A DNA stretch of 64,000 nt from Bacillus salacetis (GTDB lineage: Bacteria > Bacillota > Bacilli > Bacillales > Bacillaceae_B), in assembly GCF_003581585.1 (NCBI RefSeq), contig NZ_QXIR01000015.1:1-64000 (forward strand), in the 5' to 3' direction. The position numbers were made by a program, and so were the translations under genes. The notes beneath the pieces were generated by a model, which was not told the DNA's origin, did no database searches, and saw nothing but the letters and a program-made list of their open reading frames with translations. Positions 1-9,074 of the stretch are shown here, one piece after another; position 1 is the stretch's first letter, and each line of letters begins with the position of its first letter.

Positions 1-6
1 GTTTTT

Positions 7-780
7 TTAAATTTCTATAGATCCATAATGGAATTTAGCTGAGGGCCTTCTTTTGACATCAAAACCCAATTCTTCAAACAGAGGAGAGTTAAAGTGCTCC
101 TTTAAGATCACTCTGCGCTTCGATACCCTCTTCGCTTCATCGATCGTATCTTGGTCAATAGACTCGTAAACAGCCCATTTCCGCATCGGGTTAATCCCAG
201 CTGATGATTCGATCGGATCACCAAACATCGGATCAAAATATACTACATCATAGCTGTCATCCTCTGCTTGTCGCAGGAAGTCCAATGCATTATTATGGAT
301 GATTTCAATCCTATTCATGGCTTCATTCATCTCCCTGATACCTGAATCCCATTTTTTCAATCCGTCTTTTATGACATAGGATACAGCCTTGCTTGCTTCG
401 ATGCCTGTCACCTTCCCGTCAGCTCCTGCCACATGGCTTGCCACTATGCTGTCGGAAGCCATGCCCGCTGTACAATCAAGAAGGGACATACCAGCCATTA
501 AGCCTGCAGCTTCAATGAAAGGATCTTCTTCATTTTGCATAATCCTTTTCAGCCGGAAGGAAGCAGAATTGGGATGAAAGAAAAAGGGTTCATCAGAATC
601 AATCGAAAACAATTCCAGCCGTTCCTTGCCTACTACCAGGAAATCTTCTGAGTAAAGCTCCCTCAACCCTTTAACCGTTCTTTTTTTCCTGTCAATATAG
701 GACACCCCCAACTCATCGGCAATGTCCATTGCTTTCTCAATCATTGTTTGATTTGTTCTGCCGGCTGTGGTTACTAACAA
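7..780 (-). CDS. RsmJ-like class I SAM-dependent methyltransferase
   Basis: 257 aa. Motif I is LLDCTAGMASDS (about residues 101-112), followed by the acidic GIEAS strand end and the catalytic-type motif YFDPMFGDP (about 182-190). DPMF is the motif of RsmJ/UPF0341 proteins, which N2-methylate a guanine of 16S rRNA in enterobacteria. The N-terminal 60 residues precede the methyltransferase fold. The start is TTG at 780, with GGAGG seven bases upstream. The stop lies seven bases from the window edge. The fold assignment is firm; the rRNA substrate is inferred from the motif only. Confidence 0.8.
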   Translation of the reverse strand: MLVTTAGRTNQTMIEKAMDIADELGVSYIDRKKRTVKGLRELYSEDFLVVGKERLELFSIDSDEPFFFHPNSASFRLKRIMQNEEDPFIEAAGLMAGMSLLDCTAGMASDSIVASHVAGADGKVTGIEASKAVSYVIKDGLKKWDSGIREMNEAMNRIEIIHNNALDFLRQAEDDSYDVVYFDPMFGDPIESSAGINPMRKWAVYESIDQDTIDEAKRVSKRRVILKEHFNSPLFEELGFDVKRRPSAKFHYGSIEI

Positions 781-806
781 ATTGCCGCCTCCATCCCTTT
801 GTACGG

Positions 807-847
807 AAAAAAATCCAGGGAGACAGACTGATCAGTCTGTCTCCCTG
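807..847 (-). terminator. Terminator of brxA, perfect 32-bp palindrome
   Basis: 816-847 is a perfect 2x16-bp palindrome centred on TGATCA. Read on the minus strand it is followed by GGATTTTTTTCC, so it fits an intrinsic terminator just past brxA. Confidence 0.85.
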
Positions 848-863
848 AAATCAGAGCTTAGGA

Positions 864-1298
864 TTATTTAGTCTTTTCCAGTCCTTCTTTGATTTCCGCC
901 ATGATTTCTTCAATTGAATGATCTTCGATGTTTTCTCTAGGAATGAAATGTACCACTTCTTTCCCTTTCATGATTGCCATTGAAGGGGAAGAAGGTTCAT
1001 ATCCCTTAAAATATTCACGCATCTTCGCAGTTGCCTCGCGATCCTGACCTGCAAAAACTGTCAGAAGCTGATCAGGCTCGACTTCCGTGTTCAATACAGA
1101 TTGAGTGGCAGCGGGTCTGGCCAATCCGGCTGCACAGCCGCATACAGAATTCACGACTACGAATGAAATGCCTTCAGCATTTTCCATTGTGTCCTCGACT
1201 TCTTCTTCTGTTACCAGCTCTTTAAATCCGGCTTGAGTCAATTCCGCTCTCATCGGTTTTACGACCTGTCTCATATATTCCTCATATGCCATTGACAT
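864..1298 (-). CDS. brxA: Bacilliredoxin BrxA (YphP/YqiW family)
   Basis: 144 aa thioredoxin-fold protein. The CGC active site (VNSVCGCAAG, about residues 50-59) and the strongly conserved GLARPAATQSV segment define the family. Bacilliredoxins remove bacillithiol from S-bacillithiolated proteins in the cytoplasm after oxidative stress. The N-terminus MSMAYEEYMRQ resembles YphP (BrxA) more than YqiW (BrxB). The start at 1298 has AAGGAGATGG at good spacing. It ends in the palindromic terminator at 816-847. Confidence 0.93.
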   Translation of the reverse strand: MSMAYEEYMRQVVKPMRAELTQAGFKELVTEEEVEDTMENAEGISFVVVNSVCGCAAGLARPAATQSVLNTEVEPDQLLTVFAGQDREATAKMREYFKGYEPSSPSMAIMKGKEVVHFIPRENIEDHSIEEIMAEIKEGLEKTK

Positions 1299-1474
1299 GA
1301 ATAACCATCTCCTTTTTACTGATTGTATTTAATTGTTTGCTTGAAAACCATTTCAGGCGCGCGCCTTCGCTGGTCCGACAGGAGGTAAGTCCACCTTCAA
1401 CTCCAATCAAACAAAATGAAGTTCTCATGTAAAAGAAGGACAATGTTGACTCCCTCGAAGTTAAATAACCATTT
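1299..1474. other. Intergenic 176 bp with short GC palindrome
   Basis: No gene seen. AGGCGCGCGCCT (about 1356-1367) and the tail CTCCAATCAAAC look like worn fragments of the GC-rich Bacillus palindromic repeat at 34986-35114, but the match is weak. Confidence 0.35.
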
Positions 1475-2599
1475 CTACTGCTTTCTTGCTTCTGTCATCT
1501 GCTTCCACACGGAGCCTTTTGCTTCTTCTCCGCCTTCGATTCTTTCAATAGCCATTTTCACCTGGAGTTTAACTTCGAATTCAGAATCGTCCCCGGCTTG
1601 TTTCAAAGCAGGCAGCACGCTTTCGTCCCCTTCTTCATAAAGGAACATGGCTGCCCGCCAGCGGACTAATTTGCTTTTGTCGGATAAGGCTTCTGCCATT
1701 TCACCCATCGCTTCTTTAAATCCAAGGTCTGACAGGCAGTCCCCTGCTGTTCTTCTGACCGTCACGGTTTTATCTTTCAGCCCTTTATATAATAAAGGCA
1801 GCACTTTCTTGTCCTCGATCATTCCGATATAAACCACTGCTAGCCTGCGGATCGATGCTTTTTCATCCTCCAAAGCCTTTTCGAGAAGCGGAAGGTCATC
1901 AATATCAGGATCTTTCATGCTGTCCAGCAGCTGATATCTTGTTTGCCAATCCGGAGCGTTGAACTCTTCCAAAGTTAGTTTTTTGCCTGATTTAGCTGCT
2001 TTTTCTTCGATCCGTTCAGGGTTCCGGGCTTTTTTCACAAGTGTGTCTATCCGTTCCGGGGGATAGGCTGCCATCAGCTCTTCAACAACGACTTGACCGA
2101 TTTCCTCCAATTCGCCATAACGAGCTCCCTGATCCTTCCACTTCCGCAGGAGTACAATATTGTCTCCTTCAAGCTGTGCTTCCCCTATTGCCTTTACAAA
2201 TCTCTCCGGGAGGGAGAACCTTTTTTCTTCGGACTCGGTCGCCAACTTCACCTGCATCGGAATTCCCTTGAATTCCTGAACGCTTACAGCCACTTCGCCA
2301 AAATGTTCATCCGCCTGGACTGACCGGCCCCCTGCTTCTCCTTCTTCCCCAAACGCTTTCCGTACTCTTGCCAGAAGTTCCTGCCAGTCAAACTTTGCAT
2401 TTCGTTCGACAGCGAGGAAATCAGCTACATGATACACGCCTTTGATTCCTTCAATCTCCAAGATGTCTTTTATTCGCTTTGGTGCTGACGCTGCATCTTC
2501 TTTTTTATAATTGTTGCTTTTTCCGCCAGCCATTTCTTCATCTAATATGATTTTCATTGTATTAGGACTTGGCGTTGGTTCGATTGATTTGATTTTCAT
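1475..2599 (-). CDS. ypgR: YpgR: Nfu N-terminal-like domain plus HEAT repeats
   Basis: 374 aa. Residues 1 to about 90 match the Nfu/NifU N-terminal scaffold-like domain (EPTPSPNTMKIILDE, then GIKGVYHVADFLAVERN). Residues about 190-365 are alpha-helical HEAT/PBS-lyase-like repeats, with recurring pairs such as PLLEKALEDEKASIRRLAV and LYKGLKDKTVTVRRTAGD. The cysteine that Nfu proteins use for Fe-S binding is absent, so this is probably a scaffold or adaptor rather than an Fe-S carrier. RBS AAAGGGG precedes the ATG at 2599. The pairing with ypgQ matches B. subtilis, although yfmR sits between them here. Function unknown. Confidence 0.85.
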   Translation of the reverse strand: MKIKSIEPTPSPNTMKIILDEEMAGGKSNNYKKEDAASAPKRIKDILEIEGIKGVYHVADFLAVERNAKFDWQELLARVRKAFGEEGEAGGRSVQADEHFGEVAVSVQEFKGIPMQVKLATESEEKRFSLPERFVKAIGEAQLEGDNIVLLRKWKDQGARYGELEEIGQVVVEELMAAYPPERIDTLVKKARNPERIEEKAAKSGKKLTLEEFNAPDWQTRYQLLDSMKDPDIDDLPLLEKALEDEKASIRRLAVVYIGMIEDKKVLPLLYKGLKDKTVTVRRTAGDCLSDLGFKEAMGEMAEALSDKSKLVRWRAAMFLYEEGDESVLPALKQAGDDSEFEVKLQVKMAIERIEGGEEAKGSVWKQMTEARKQ

Positions 2600-2675
2600 A
2601 TCTCTGACCCCTTTCTAGTCCCTTGATTTCTTACTTCATTTTAACATAGACGGCATTCGAACCTAATCTATGTGC

Positions 2676-4568
2676 TTAGCTCTCTGCAATTTCAGATAAA
2701 TACGACCAGCGTTCAATCAATGTTTCCAAATCCGTATTATATTCTTCGATCTGCTCCATCAGCTTTTGTGCTTTTTCAAAATCGCTTCCTACCGATTCAA
2801 GATCAGCCTGTGCACTTTCCAGCTTATCTTCGGTATCAGCGATTTTTTCATCAATTGCTTCCCATTCCCTTTTCTCGTTATACGTCATGCGTTTTTTCTT
2901 TTCCTGTACAGCAGGCTTGGGAGCAGCTGATTTTTCAGCCAGTTTCTTTTCTTTTGGTACACTCTCTTCTTCCGCCTTTAGGGCAAGGTATTCGGTATAT
3001 TCCCCTAAGTATCTTCCTATACGGCCTCCGCCTTCAAGCACAAGAAGCTGGGAAGCCGTTTTATCGAGGAAATAGCGATCATGTGAGACAGTGATGACAA
3101 CCCCTGAGAATTCGGAGATATAATCCTCCAGTACTGTCAGCGTTTCCGTATCAAGATCATTGGTCGGCTCATCCAATAGAAGGACATTCGGCTTTGTCAT
3201 CAACAATTTCAAGAGAAACAGCCTTCTTTTTTCACCGCCTGAAAGCTTTCTGATCAATGTTCCGTGAGATTGCGGAGGAAACAGAAAACGCTCAAGCATG
3301 CTTGCTGCAGATATTTGGTCCCCGCTGTCTGTTGTGATCATTTCAGCTGATTCCCTTATATACTCGATCATCCTTTTATTTTCATCCATCTCTTCATGCC
3401 CTTGTGTATAGTAAGCAATCTTTACAGTCTGCCCCTGGTTGAATTCTCCTGAATCGAGAATGTCATTTCCGGCAAGGATGTTCAGGAACGTCGATTTTCC
3501 GCTTCCGTTCCTCCCAACCACTCCAATCCTGTCTCCAGGCTTGATGAGGTAACTGAATTCATCAAGTATCACCTGACCGGGATAGCTCTTGCATGCATCT
3601 TTAAATTCAAAAACCTGTTTGCCGAGACGGCTGCCTGAGAGGGACATTTCGATGCCCGCGGAAGCAGAGGATGATCCCATATTCTCCTCTAGGTCTTCAA
3701 AACGTTGGATCCTGGCCTTTTGCTTGGTGCTTCTTGCTTTGGCACCCCGCCTCATCCAGGCAAGTTCCCTCCGGTATAAATTCCTTTGCTTCTCGGCCAT
3801 TTGTTTTTCCTGCACATTTCTCTCTGCCTTGGACTCAATGAATGCCTGATAATTCCCTTTGTAGGAGTAAAGGTTACCTCCATCCAATTCAAAGATTCTA
3901 TTTGTGACCCGGTCAAGGAAATATCTGTCATGAGTGACCAGAAGTACAGCACCCTGATATTTTGAAAGATAGTCCTCAAGCCATTTAATGGATTGATAAT
4001 CAAGATGGTTGGTTGGTTCATCAAGGATGAGTAGATCCGGCGTCTCAATCAGAACCTGGGCAAGCGCGACACGTTTTTTCTGGCCGCCGGATAGTTCGCC
4101 CACCTTCCTGGAGAATTGAGAAATCCCTAGTTTCGTCAACACTGCTTTGGCATTCGCATTGGCATCCCAAGCGTTGTGGATGTCCATCTGCCTTTGTGTT
4201 TCAAATAGTTTTTCCTGGTTCACCACATTCTCAGGATCCGCCTCTAAATCAAGCAGTGCAGTTTCATATTCACGCATGACCTTGATCACTTCCGCATCGC
4301 TTTGAAACACCTGGTTGATGACTGTCAATTCAGGATGGATTTCAGGCTCTTGAGCAAGATAGGAGATGACATAATCATTCGGTTTGGTCATCTCTCCTCT
4401 GTCTGCATCATCCAGGCCTGCGATGATTTTCAGCAGGCTTGATTTCCCTGTCCCGTTGACCCCGATCAGGCCGGCTCTCTCCTTCTCTGTAATCGTGAAG
4501 CCGATATCTTTAAAAAGGGTCTTTTCCCCATATGATTTTGTAATATTTTCTACTGTTAACATTCTCAT
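2676..4568 (-). CDS. yfmR: ABC-F ATPase YfmR, ribosome-associated
   Basis: About 630 aa with two ABC ATPase domains and no membrane segments. Domain 1 has Walker A GVNGTGKSS and signature LSGGQKKR; domain 2 has GRNGSGKST and LSGGEKRR. Both carry LLILDEPTN/LLLDEPTND Walker B motifs. An arginine-rich inter-domain linker (RRELAWMRRGAKARSTKQKAR) and a C-terminal coiled coil are typical of YfmR/Uup. Family members act at the ribosome to relieve stalling. The chosen ATG at 4568 shares its A with the ypgQ stop codon (TAATG), giving an N-terminus MRMLTVEN that aligns with YfmR. An upstream in-frame ATG at 4583 lacks a good RBS. Translational coupling to ypgQ is likely. Confidence 0.9.
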   Translation of the reverse strand: MRMLTVENITKSYGEKTLFKDIGFTITEKERAGLIGVNGTGKSSLLKIIAGLDDADRGEMTKPNDYVISYLAQEPEIHPELTVINQVFQSDAEVIKVMREYETALLDLEADPENVVNQEKLFETQRQMDIHNAWDANANAKAVLTKLGISQFSRKVGELSGGQKKRVALAQVLIETPDLLILDEPTNHLDYQSIKWLEDYLSKYQGAVLLVTHDRYFLDRVTNRIFELDGGNLYSYKGNYQAFIESKAERNVQEKQMAEKQRNLYRRELAWMRRGAKARSTKQKARIQRFEDLEENMGSSSASAGIEMSLSGSRLGKQVFEFKDACKSYPGQVILDEFSYLIKPGDRIGVVGRNGSGKSTFLNILAGNDILDSGEFNQGQTVKIAYYTQGHEEMDENKRMIEYIRESAEMITTDSGDQISAASMLERFLFPPQSHGTLIRKLSGGEKRRLFLLKLLMTKPNVLLLDEPTNDLDTETLTVLEDYISEFSGVVITVSHDRYFLDKTASQLLVLEGGGRIGRYLGEYTEYLALKAEEESVPKEKKLAEKSAAPKPAVQEKKKRMTYNEKREWEAIDEKIADTEDKLESAQADLESVGSDFEKAQKLMEQIEEYNTDLETLIERWSYLSEIAES

Positions 4569-5212
4569 TACTGACCATTCCATTCTTTATAAAATTGCTT
4601 TAGAAACAGTTCCATGAACTTATGGCGTTCTTCTGCAAGTTCCCGCCCTGTCCTTGTACACATCAAATCCTTGAGCAATAACAATTTTTCATAAAAGTGG
4701 TGTATAGTGGAGGACCTGCCATGACGGTACTCTTCCCTGGTCATATTTTCCCTGACCTGCAATGAAGGATCGAACATGGGGTTTCCTTTCATCCCGCCGT
4801 AAGCGAATGTGCGCGCAACTCCAATCGCTCCCATGGCGTCCAACCTGTCAGCATCCCTGACTGCCATTGCCTCCAATGTATCCAGTCCTGCTTCATTTCC
4901 TCCATGGTAGGAAACCTTTGCTGCAATATCGAGAATCTTTTCTTTTTCTTCATTATGTAATCCTAAACTATTTATTATTTTTTCCAGCTTCTCCTGTCCT
5001 TCACGTTCACTTTCATTTAACTTCTCATCCGATATATCGTGAAGGAGCGCAGCAGCTTCAATTCTTCCCAAGTGAGGGCTTCCTTCATTTTTCCCAATAT
5101 AAACGGCAAGGTTACGGACCCTGTCAATATGATACCAGTCATGTCCGCTTGGATCATTTGAATGGACATCCTTGACAAGCTTCTCAATCTTTTGGATCAT
5201 CCGTGTATCCAT
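4568..5212 (-). CDS. ypgQ: YpgQ HD-domain nucleotide pyrophosphohydrolase
   Basis: 214 aa. The HD superfamily metal ligands are visible as H24 in GHDWYHIDR, the HD pair in AALLHDISDE, and the later D in RDADRLDAMGAIGVAR. B. subtilis YpgQ, its neighbour-conserved homologue, is a Mn-dependent pyrophosphohydrolase acting on (d)NTPs. RBS AAGGGGG lies ahead of the ATG at 5212. The gene overlaps yfmR by one base, so the two probably form one operon. Confidence 0.9.
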   Translation of the reverse strand: MDTRMIQKIEKLVKDVHSNDPSGHDWYHIDRVRNLAVYIGKNEGSPHLGRIEAAALLHDISDEKLNESEREGQEKLEKIINSLGLHNEEKEKILDIAAKVSYHGGNEAGLDTLEAMAVRDADRLDAMGAIGVARTFAYGGMKGNPMFDPSLQVRENMTREEYRHGRSSTIHHFYEKLLLLKDLMCTRTGRELAEERHKFMELFLKQFYKEWNGQ

Positions 5213-5421
5213 ACCAACGTCCCCCTTTTTCTTTATTTTAACAGAATCCTGGTGGATATGGTGCTAGACGGGAGAAGTATCCGCTGGCTTCTGCAATAGC
5301 GACCCTTCTTTTCTAATCCCCGGTAGAGGGCAGTATGTCATATCCATACCGTTTTCAAGCTCATACTCTGTTCCAACAGATATGTTCTTTTACAATTGTC
5401 GAGATTTCACATTCAAAACAG

Positions 5422-5448
5422 CAAAAAAAGAGGGAAACAACCCTCTTT
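5422..5448 (-). terminator. Terminator of the degV-family gene
   Basis: Minus strand AAAGAGGG-TTGTTT-CCCTCTTT followed by a T run. It begins at the stop codon of the DegV gene. Confidence 0.8.
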
Positions 5449-6287
5449 CATTCCGCAAACCAGCTGATTCCCAATGTATTCTCCCCGGCATGAACCCCTA
5501 TCACCGCTCCCAGCTCGTGTGAAGAAAAGGAAATTTCCGGATATTTACCTGACAAATCTGCCACCCACGCATCTGCTTCTTCTTTGTTTAAGCCGTAAAG
5601 GATATAGACTTCTTTTATATTTTTGCTTTGCAGTGCATGGTCTAAATAGTCCCTCATCCGGCTGTATCCTTTCGGGATGCTCCTTACTTTCTCTTCGACT
5701 TGAAGTTTGCCGTCCTCTATAAGCAGGATCGGTTTGATTTTCAACATCGACCCAAGAAAGAAGGAGAGGCCGTTCATCCTGCCGCTTTTGTGCAGCTGCT
5801 CCAGGCTGCCTACCATGACGAAGGTTTTTCCGGTATTTAATTTCGCCTCCAGAAATTTCTCTATCTCAGCCGGGTCCAGCCCTTTCTCAGCTGCCTCCAT
5901 TCCATCCAGGATCAATTTGGTCAAGGGATAAGATAATATCTTCGAATCTATAACTGTTACCGGGATATCGACCAGCTGGGCAGCCTGCTGAGCAGAGGAA
6001 AACGTTCCGCTGAATGCTAGCGAGACATGGATGGAAAAGATATGGTCATATTCTTCCTGAAGATTGGTATAGAGTTCTTGAAAAATGCCAATTGACGGCT
6101 GGGATGTCTTGGCGTCTGCACCGTTTCCTTTTAATAACCGGAACATTTCCTCTGGAAAAAGATCCACTCCATCCTTAAATTCCTTATTTCCGATCAGTAT
6201 ATTCATTGGAACAATATAAACGTCTTCGTTGTTTCTGATACCTTCCGACCGGCAGGCTGTACTATCTGTCACCCAAGCTATCTTCAA
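5448..6287 (-). CDS. DegV family fatty-acid-binding protein
   Basis: About 280 aa. It opens with the DegV signature LKIAWVTDSTA, followed by VPMNI, the KTSQPS motif and SLAFSGTFSSA, ending in VIGVHAGENTLG. DegV/FakB proteins bind a fatty acid, and FakB types present it to the kinase FakA for phosphorylation. I chose TTG at 6287 because AAAAAGGGG lies nine bases upstream and the reading then starts right at the conserved first strand. A longer TTG start at 6323 lacks an RBS. No FakA gene is in the window, so a role in exogenous fatty-acid use is inferred. Confidence 0.9.
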   Translation of the reverse strand: MKIAWVTDSTACRSEGIRNNEDVYIVPMNILIGNKEFKDGVDLFPEEMFRLLKGNGADAKTSQPSIGIFQELYTNLQEEYDHIFSIHVSLAFSGTFSSAQQAAQLVDIPVTVIDSKILSYPLTKLILDGMEAAEKGLDPAEIEKFLEAKLNTGKTFVMVGSLEQLHKSGRMNGLSFFLGSMLKIKPILLIEDGKLQVEEKVRSIPKGYSRMRDYLDHALQSKNIKEVYILYGLNKEEADAWVADLSGKYPEISFSSHELGAVIGVHAGENTLGISWFAE

Positions 6288-6350
6288 GTCGCTCAACCCC
6301 TTTTTTACTATATGTATGTCCAAATCTATGAGCTCTATGATTCATGCCAA

Positions 6351-6836
6351 TTATATTTTTAATAAAGAATTGCCTATATGTACCGCTACTTCTTCCAGTT
6401 CATCAACCATATCCTCTGTTATGATCCGGTTGAAATCAATTATTGCCTGGTGACGGAAGGGTACACTTGTTGAAGAGATTTCCCGCCACTCTATAGATCG
6501 CCGGGGACCCCACCACTCTGCCAATTCTGATACGAAGTCCTGCCGGAACCGGCTCCCCTCAGATTGATAAACAACCCCAAGAATTGCACCCGGTTCTCTT
6601 CCGGGTTCTGGATATGCTTCAGCGTTCCACTCTCTTATGCCGGCACTCAAGGTGACCATGGCTGTGAGATCAGCTTTGTCCGGGTTGCAGAGAGTCAGGG
6701 CAAACCTTCTATCAAGACTAGCAAGATCTACAATATCTTCTCTCCTGGTTATCTTTAAAGATCCCATCAAGTCCAGCTCATAAAGCGCACCTTGCAGAAC
6801 GACTTTCAGATTTTCATATGCTGTAGGATCAAACAT
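6351..6836 (-). CDS. Conserved hypothetical protein downstream of fhs
   Basis: 161 aa, soluble, acidic C-terminus. I do not recognise the family. Visible features are a Trp-rich middle (VSELAEWWGPRRSIEW) and a helical end (ITEDMVDELEEVAVHIGNSLL). The ATG at 6836 is preferred because GGGAGG lies nine bases upstream; the ATG at 6845 directly abuts that RBS. It follows fhs by under 30 bp on the same strand, so it is probably co-transcribed. No function proposed. Confidence 0.7.
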   Translation of the reverse strand: MFDPTAYENLKVVLQGALYELDLMGSLKITRREDIVDLASLDRRFALTLCNPDKADLTAMVTLSAGIREWNAEAYPEPGREPGAILGVVYQSEGSRFRQDFVSELAEWWGPRRSIEWREISSTSVPFRHQAIIDFNRIITEDMVDELEEVAVHIGNSLLKI

Positions 6837-6863
6837 GTCCGCCATCCTCCCTTCAGAATCTAC

Positions 6864-8549
6864 CTAGTACAATCCACTTACATTCCCGTTTTCATCCACA
6901 TCCATCCCATAGGCTGCCGGTTTCTTCGGCAGACCCGGCATTGTCATGACTTCACCTGTCAGCGCGACGATAAAGCCAGCGCCAATCTTTGGCCTTAGTT
7001 CTCTAATATGAATTGTGAATCCCTTCGGCCTGCCCAGTTTTTTCGCATCATCCGATAGTGAATATTGCGTTTTTTCCATGCATACAGGCAGCTCACCCCA
7101 TCCAAAGTTTTCAACCTCCATCAATTGCCTTTCTGCTTTGCTTGAGAACTTCACATCTCCGGCTCCATAGACATTGTAAGCAATTGTCCTGATTTTATCT
7201 TCAAGTGAAACATTTTGATCATAAAGCCTTCTAAAAGACTTCTCCCCTTTTTCAATTACGGCTGTTACTTTTTCCGCAAGTTCGACTCCGCCTTTTCCGC
7301 CATGTTCCCAGACTTCTGTAAGGGCGACTTCCGCCCCGTTGCTTTCACACCAATTGGTCAGGTATGCCAGTTCAGGTTCAGTATCTGTGACGAACTTATT
7401 TATCGCTATAACAAGAGGAACACCAAACAATCCAATCGTCTCCATATGCTTCTGAAGGTTTTCCAGACCCTTTTCAAGGGCGGGCAGATTTTCAGCAGCC
7501 AGATCCGTTTTCTTCTGTCCGCCATGCATCTTCAGCGCTCGCACCGTCGCTACCAATACAACTGCATCAGGACTTGCTCCCAATGCTTCAGTTTTGATAT
7601 TGAGAAACTTTTCTGCACCAAGGTCAGCACCAAATCCAGATTCTGTTACAACATAATCTGAAAGTTTCAAAGCGGTGCGTGTTGCAATAACCGAATTACA
7701 CCCATGAGCAATATTTGCAAAGGGTCCCCCATGTATCAGTGCCGGAGTATGCTCGATGGTTTGGACGAGATTCGGCTTGAGCGCGTCTTTCAATAACATT
7801 GCCAGTGCTCCTTGGGCCCCGATGTCCTGCACTGTAACCGGAGCTTTTGTTATGTCATAGGCAACAACCATCCTTGACAGGCGTTTCTTTAAATCGTCCA
7901 GGCCGTCAGCCAGACACAGCACCGCCATGATTTCGGATGCGACGGTAATATCAAACCCGTCTTCCCTAGGTACTCCCTGTACCGGGCCTCCCAATCCAAT
8001 GACGATCTGCCTAAGTGCCCTGTCATTCATGTCCAATGCACGCTTCCATATTATCCTCCGCTGATCTATACAGAGTTCATTCCCCTGATGGATATGATTG
8101 TCTACCATTGCCGCCAATGCATTATTTGCTGTGGTGATGGCATGGATATCCCCTGTGAAATGCAAATTGATTTCTTCCATAGGCAGAACTTGGGCATAAC
8201 CTCCCCCTGCTGCTCCGCCTTTCACTCCCATAGTAGGTCCAAGTGAAGGTTCCCTTAGAGCAATCATGGCTTGTTTCCCGATTGAATTCAATGCATCCCC
8301 CAAGCCTACTGTGACAGTAGATTTCCCTTCTCCTGCGGGAGTGGGATTAATGGAAGTGACGAGGATCAACTTTCCACTCTTTCTTTCTTCGAGTTTTTTC
8401 AATGAGTCATATGACAATTTAGCTTTATACTTTCCATATAACTCAATGTCTTCGTCTTCAAGGCCCAACTTTTCAGCTATACTTGTGATGGGAAGCATTT
8501 CAGCCTTCTGGGCAATTTCGATATCTGCCGGTACTTTTTTCTGATTCAT
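6864..8549 (-). CDS. fhs: Formate-tetrahydrofolate ligase
   Basis: 561 aa, the usual family length. The ATP-binding loop is [13 protein letters not shown] (about residues 72-84), followed by the family signature [18 protein letters not shown] (about 99-116). It makes 10-formyl-THF from formate, THF and ATP in the cytosol, feeding purine and fMet-tRNA synthesis. Strong RBS TAGGAGGAG before the ATG. A predicted sigma-A promoter lies at 8634-8662. To my knowledge B. subtilis 168 has no fhs, so this is a difference from the otherwise conserved backbone. Confidence 0.97.
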   Translation of the reverse strand: MNQKKVPADIEIAQKAEMLPITSIAEKLGLEDEDIELYGKYKAKLSYDSLKKLEERKSGKLILVTSINPTPAGEGKSTVTVGLGDALNSIGKQAMIALREPSLGPTMGVKGGAAGGGYAQVLPMEEINLHFTGDIHAITTANNALAAMVDNHIHQGNELCIDQRRIIWKRALDMNDRALRQIVIGLGGPVQGVPREDGFDITVASEIMAVLCLADGLDDLKKRLSRMVVAYDITKAPVTVQDIGAQGALAMLLKDALKPNLVQTIEHTPALIHGGPFANIAHGCNSVIATRTALKLSDYVVTESGFGADLGAEKFLNIKTEALGASPDAVVLVATVRALKMHGGQKKTDLAAENLPALEKGLENLQKHMETIGLFGVPLVIAINKFVTDTEPELAYLTNWCESNGAEVALTEVWEHGGKGGVELAEKVTAVIEKGEKSFRRLYDQNVSLEDKIRTIAYNVYGAGDVKFSSKAERQLMEVENFGWGELPVCMEKTQYSLSDDAKKLGRPKGFTIHIRELRPKIGAGFIVALTGEVMTMPGLPKKPAAYGMDVDENGNVSGLY

Positions 8550-8633
8550 ATGTAACTCCTCCTAACGAATAAGGAACTTGTGATTTTACTATGTAAACGG
8601 CCGTTTATTCTTGTGGCAACATCCTTAGATACA

Positions 8634-8662
8634 TTTATACAGAATGGCCATTCAAAAGTCCA
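8634..8662 (-). promoter_or_regulatory. Predicted sigma-A promoter of fhs
   Basis: Minus strand TGGACT, 17-bp spacer, TATAAA. Transcription would start about 80 bases before the fhs ATG. The leader contains the 12-bp palindrome AAACGGCCGTTT (8596-8607), a possible operator. Confidence 0.55.
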
Positions 8663-8704
8663 TCTATTATCAGGTGCATAGGGTTATACCATTTAGAACA
8701 CGGC

Positions 8705-8731
8705 AAAAAATCCCTCCCTAAAAAGGAAGGG
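8705..8731 (-). terminator. Terminator between the AIM24 operon and fhs
   Basis: Minus strand CCCTTCCT-TTTT-AGGGAGGG followed by ATTTTTT. It lies upstream of the fhs promoter, so it most likely ends the AIM24/methyltransferase transcript after reading through the MITE at 8816-8993. Confidence 0.65.
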
Positions 8732-8815
8732 CAACTTTAGGAAGAGGAAGCCTGATGTACTGTCATTTCATCCGCTGAACCTTCCTCCCCGCTGGTATAG
8801 TTGGAGTTTCTCCCA

Positions 8816-8993
8816 GGCTGATTTTTTTTTGCAGATTCTGCAGCTATTTAAGAAATGCCTGAATATCCCAAGGTTTACTACCTTGTAAAAGAAAGAGCAG
8901 CTCTTTTCTTTCCTGCTTACAGGATTTTTCCGGCGAACTACCAGAATATTAATTGAAATTCATATTGAATAGCAACAAAGTTTGCGAAAGTGC
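8816..8993 (+). mobile_element. MITE-like repeat, copy 1 (degenerate)
   Basis: About 178 bp. The left end GGCTGATTTTTTTTTTGC is worn. The right half is clear: the AAAGAGCAGCTCTTTTC core and the AGCAACAAAGTTTGCGAAA end are shared with the copies at 10896 and 17281. The flanks (TTCTCCCA and TTAATAAA) do not match, so no target duplication survives. It lies between the AIM24 gene and a terminator. Confidence 0.75.
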
Positions 8994-9074
8994 TTAATAA
9001 AGAGAAAAACCTGCTCATTTCAAGGAAATTAGAATTCGGTGATATTCTTGAAAAAGTGCAGCCTTTTCTTAAGA

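Noticed and set aside
8731-8815. Possible riboswitch upstream of fhs (GAGGAAG/CTTCCTC stem)
   Set aside because: It does not match THF, ZTP, glycine or purine aptamers, and it lies upstream of the predicted fhs promoter.
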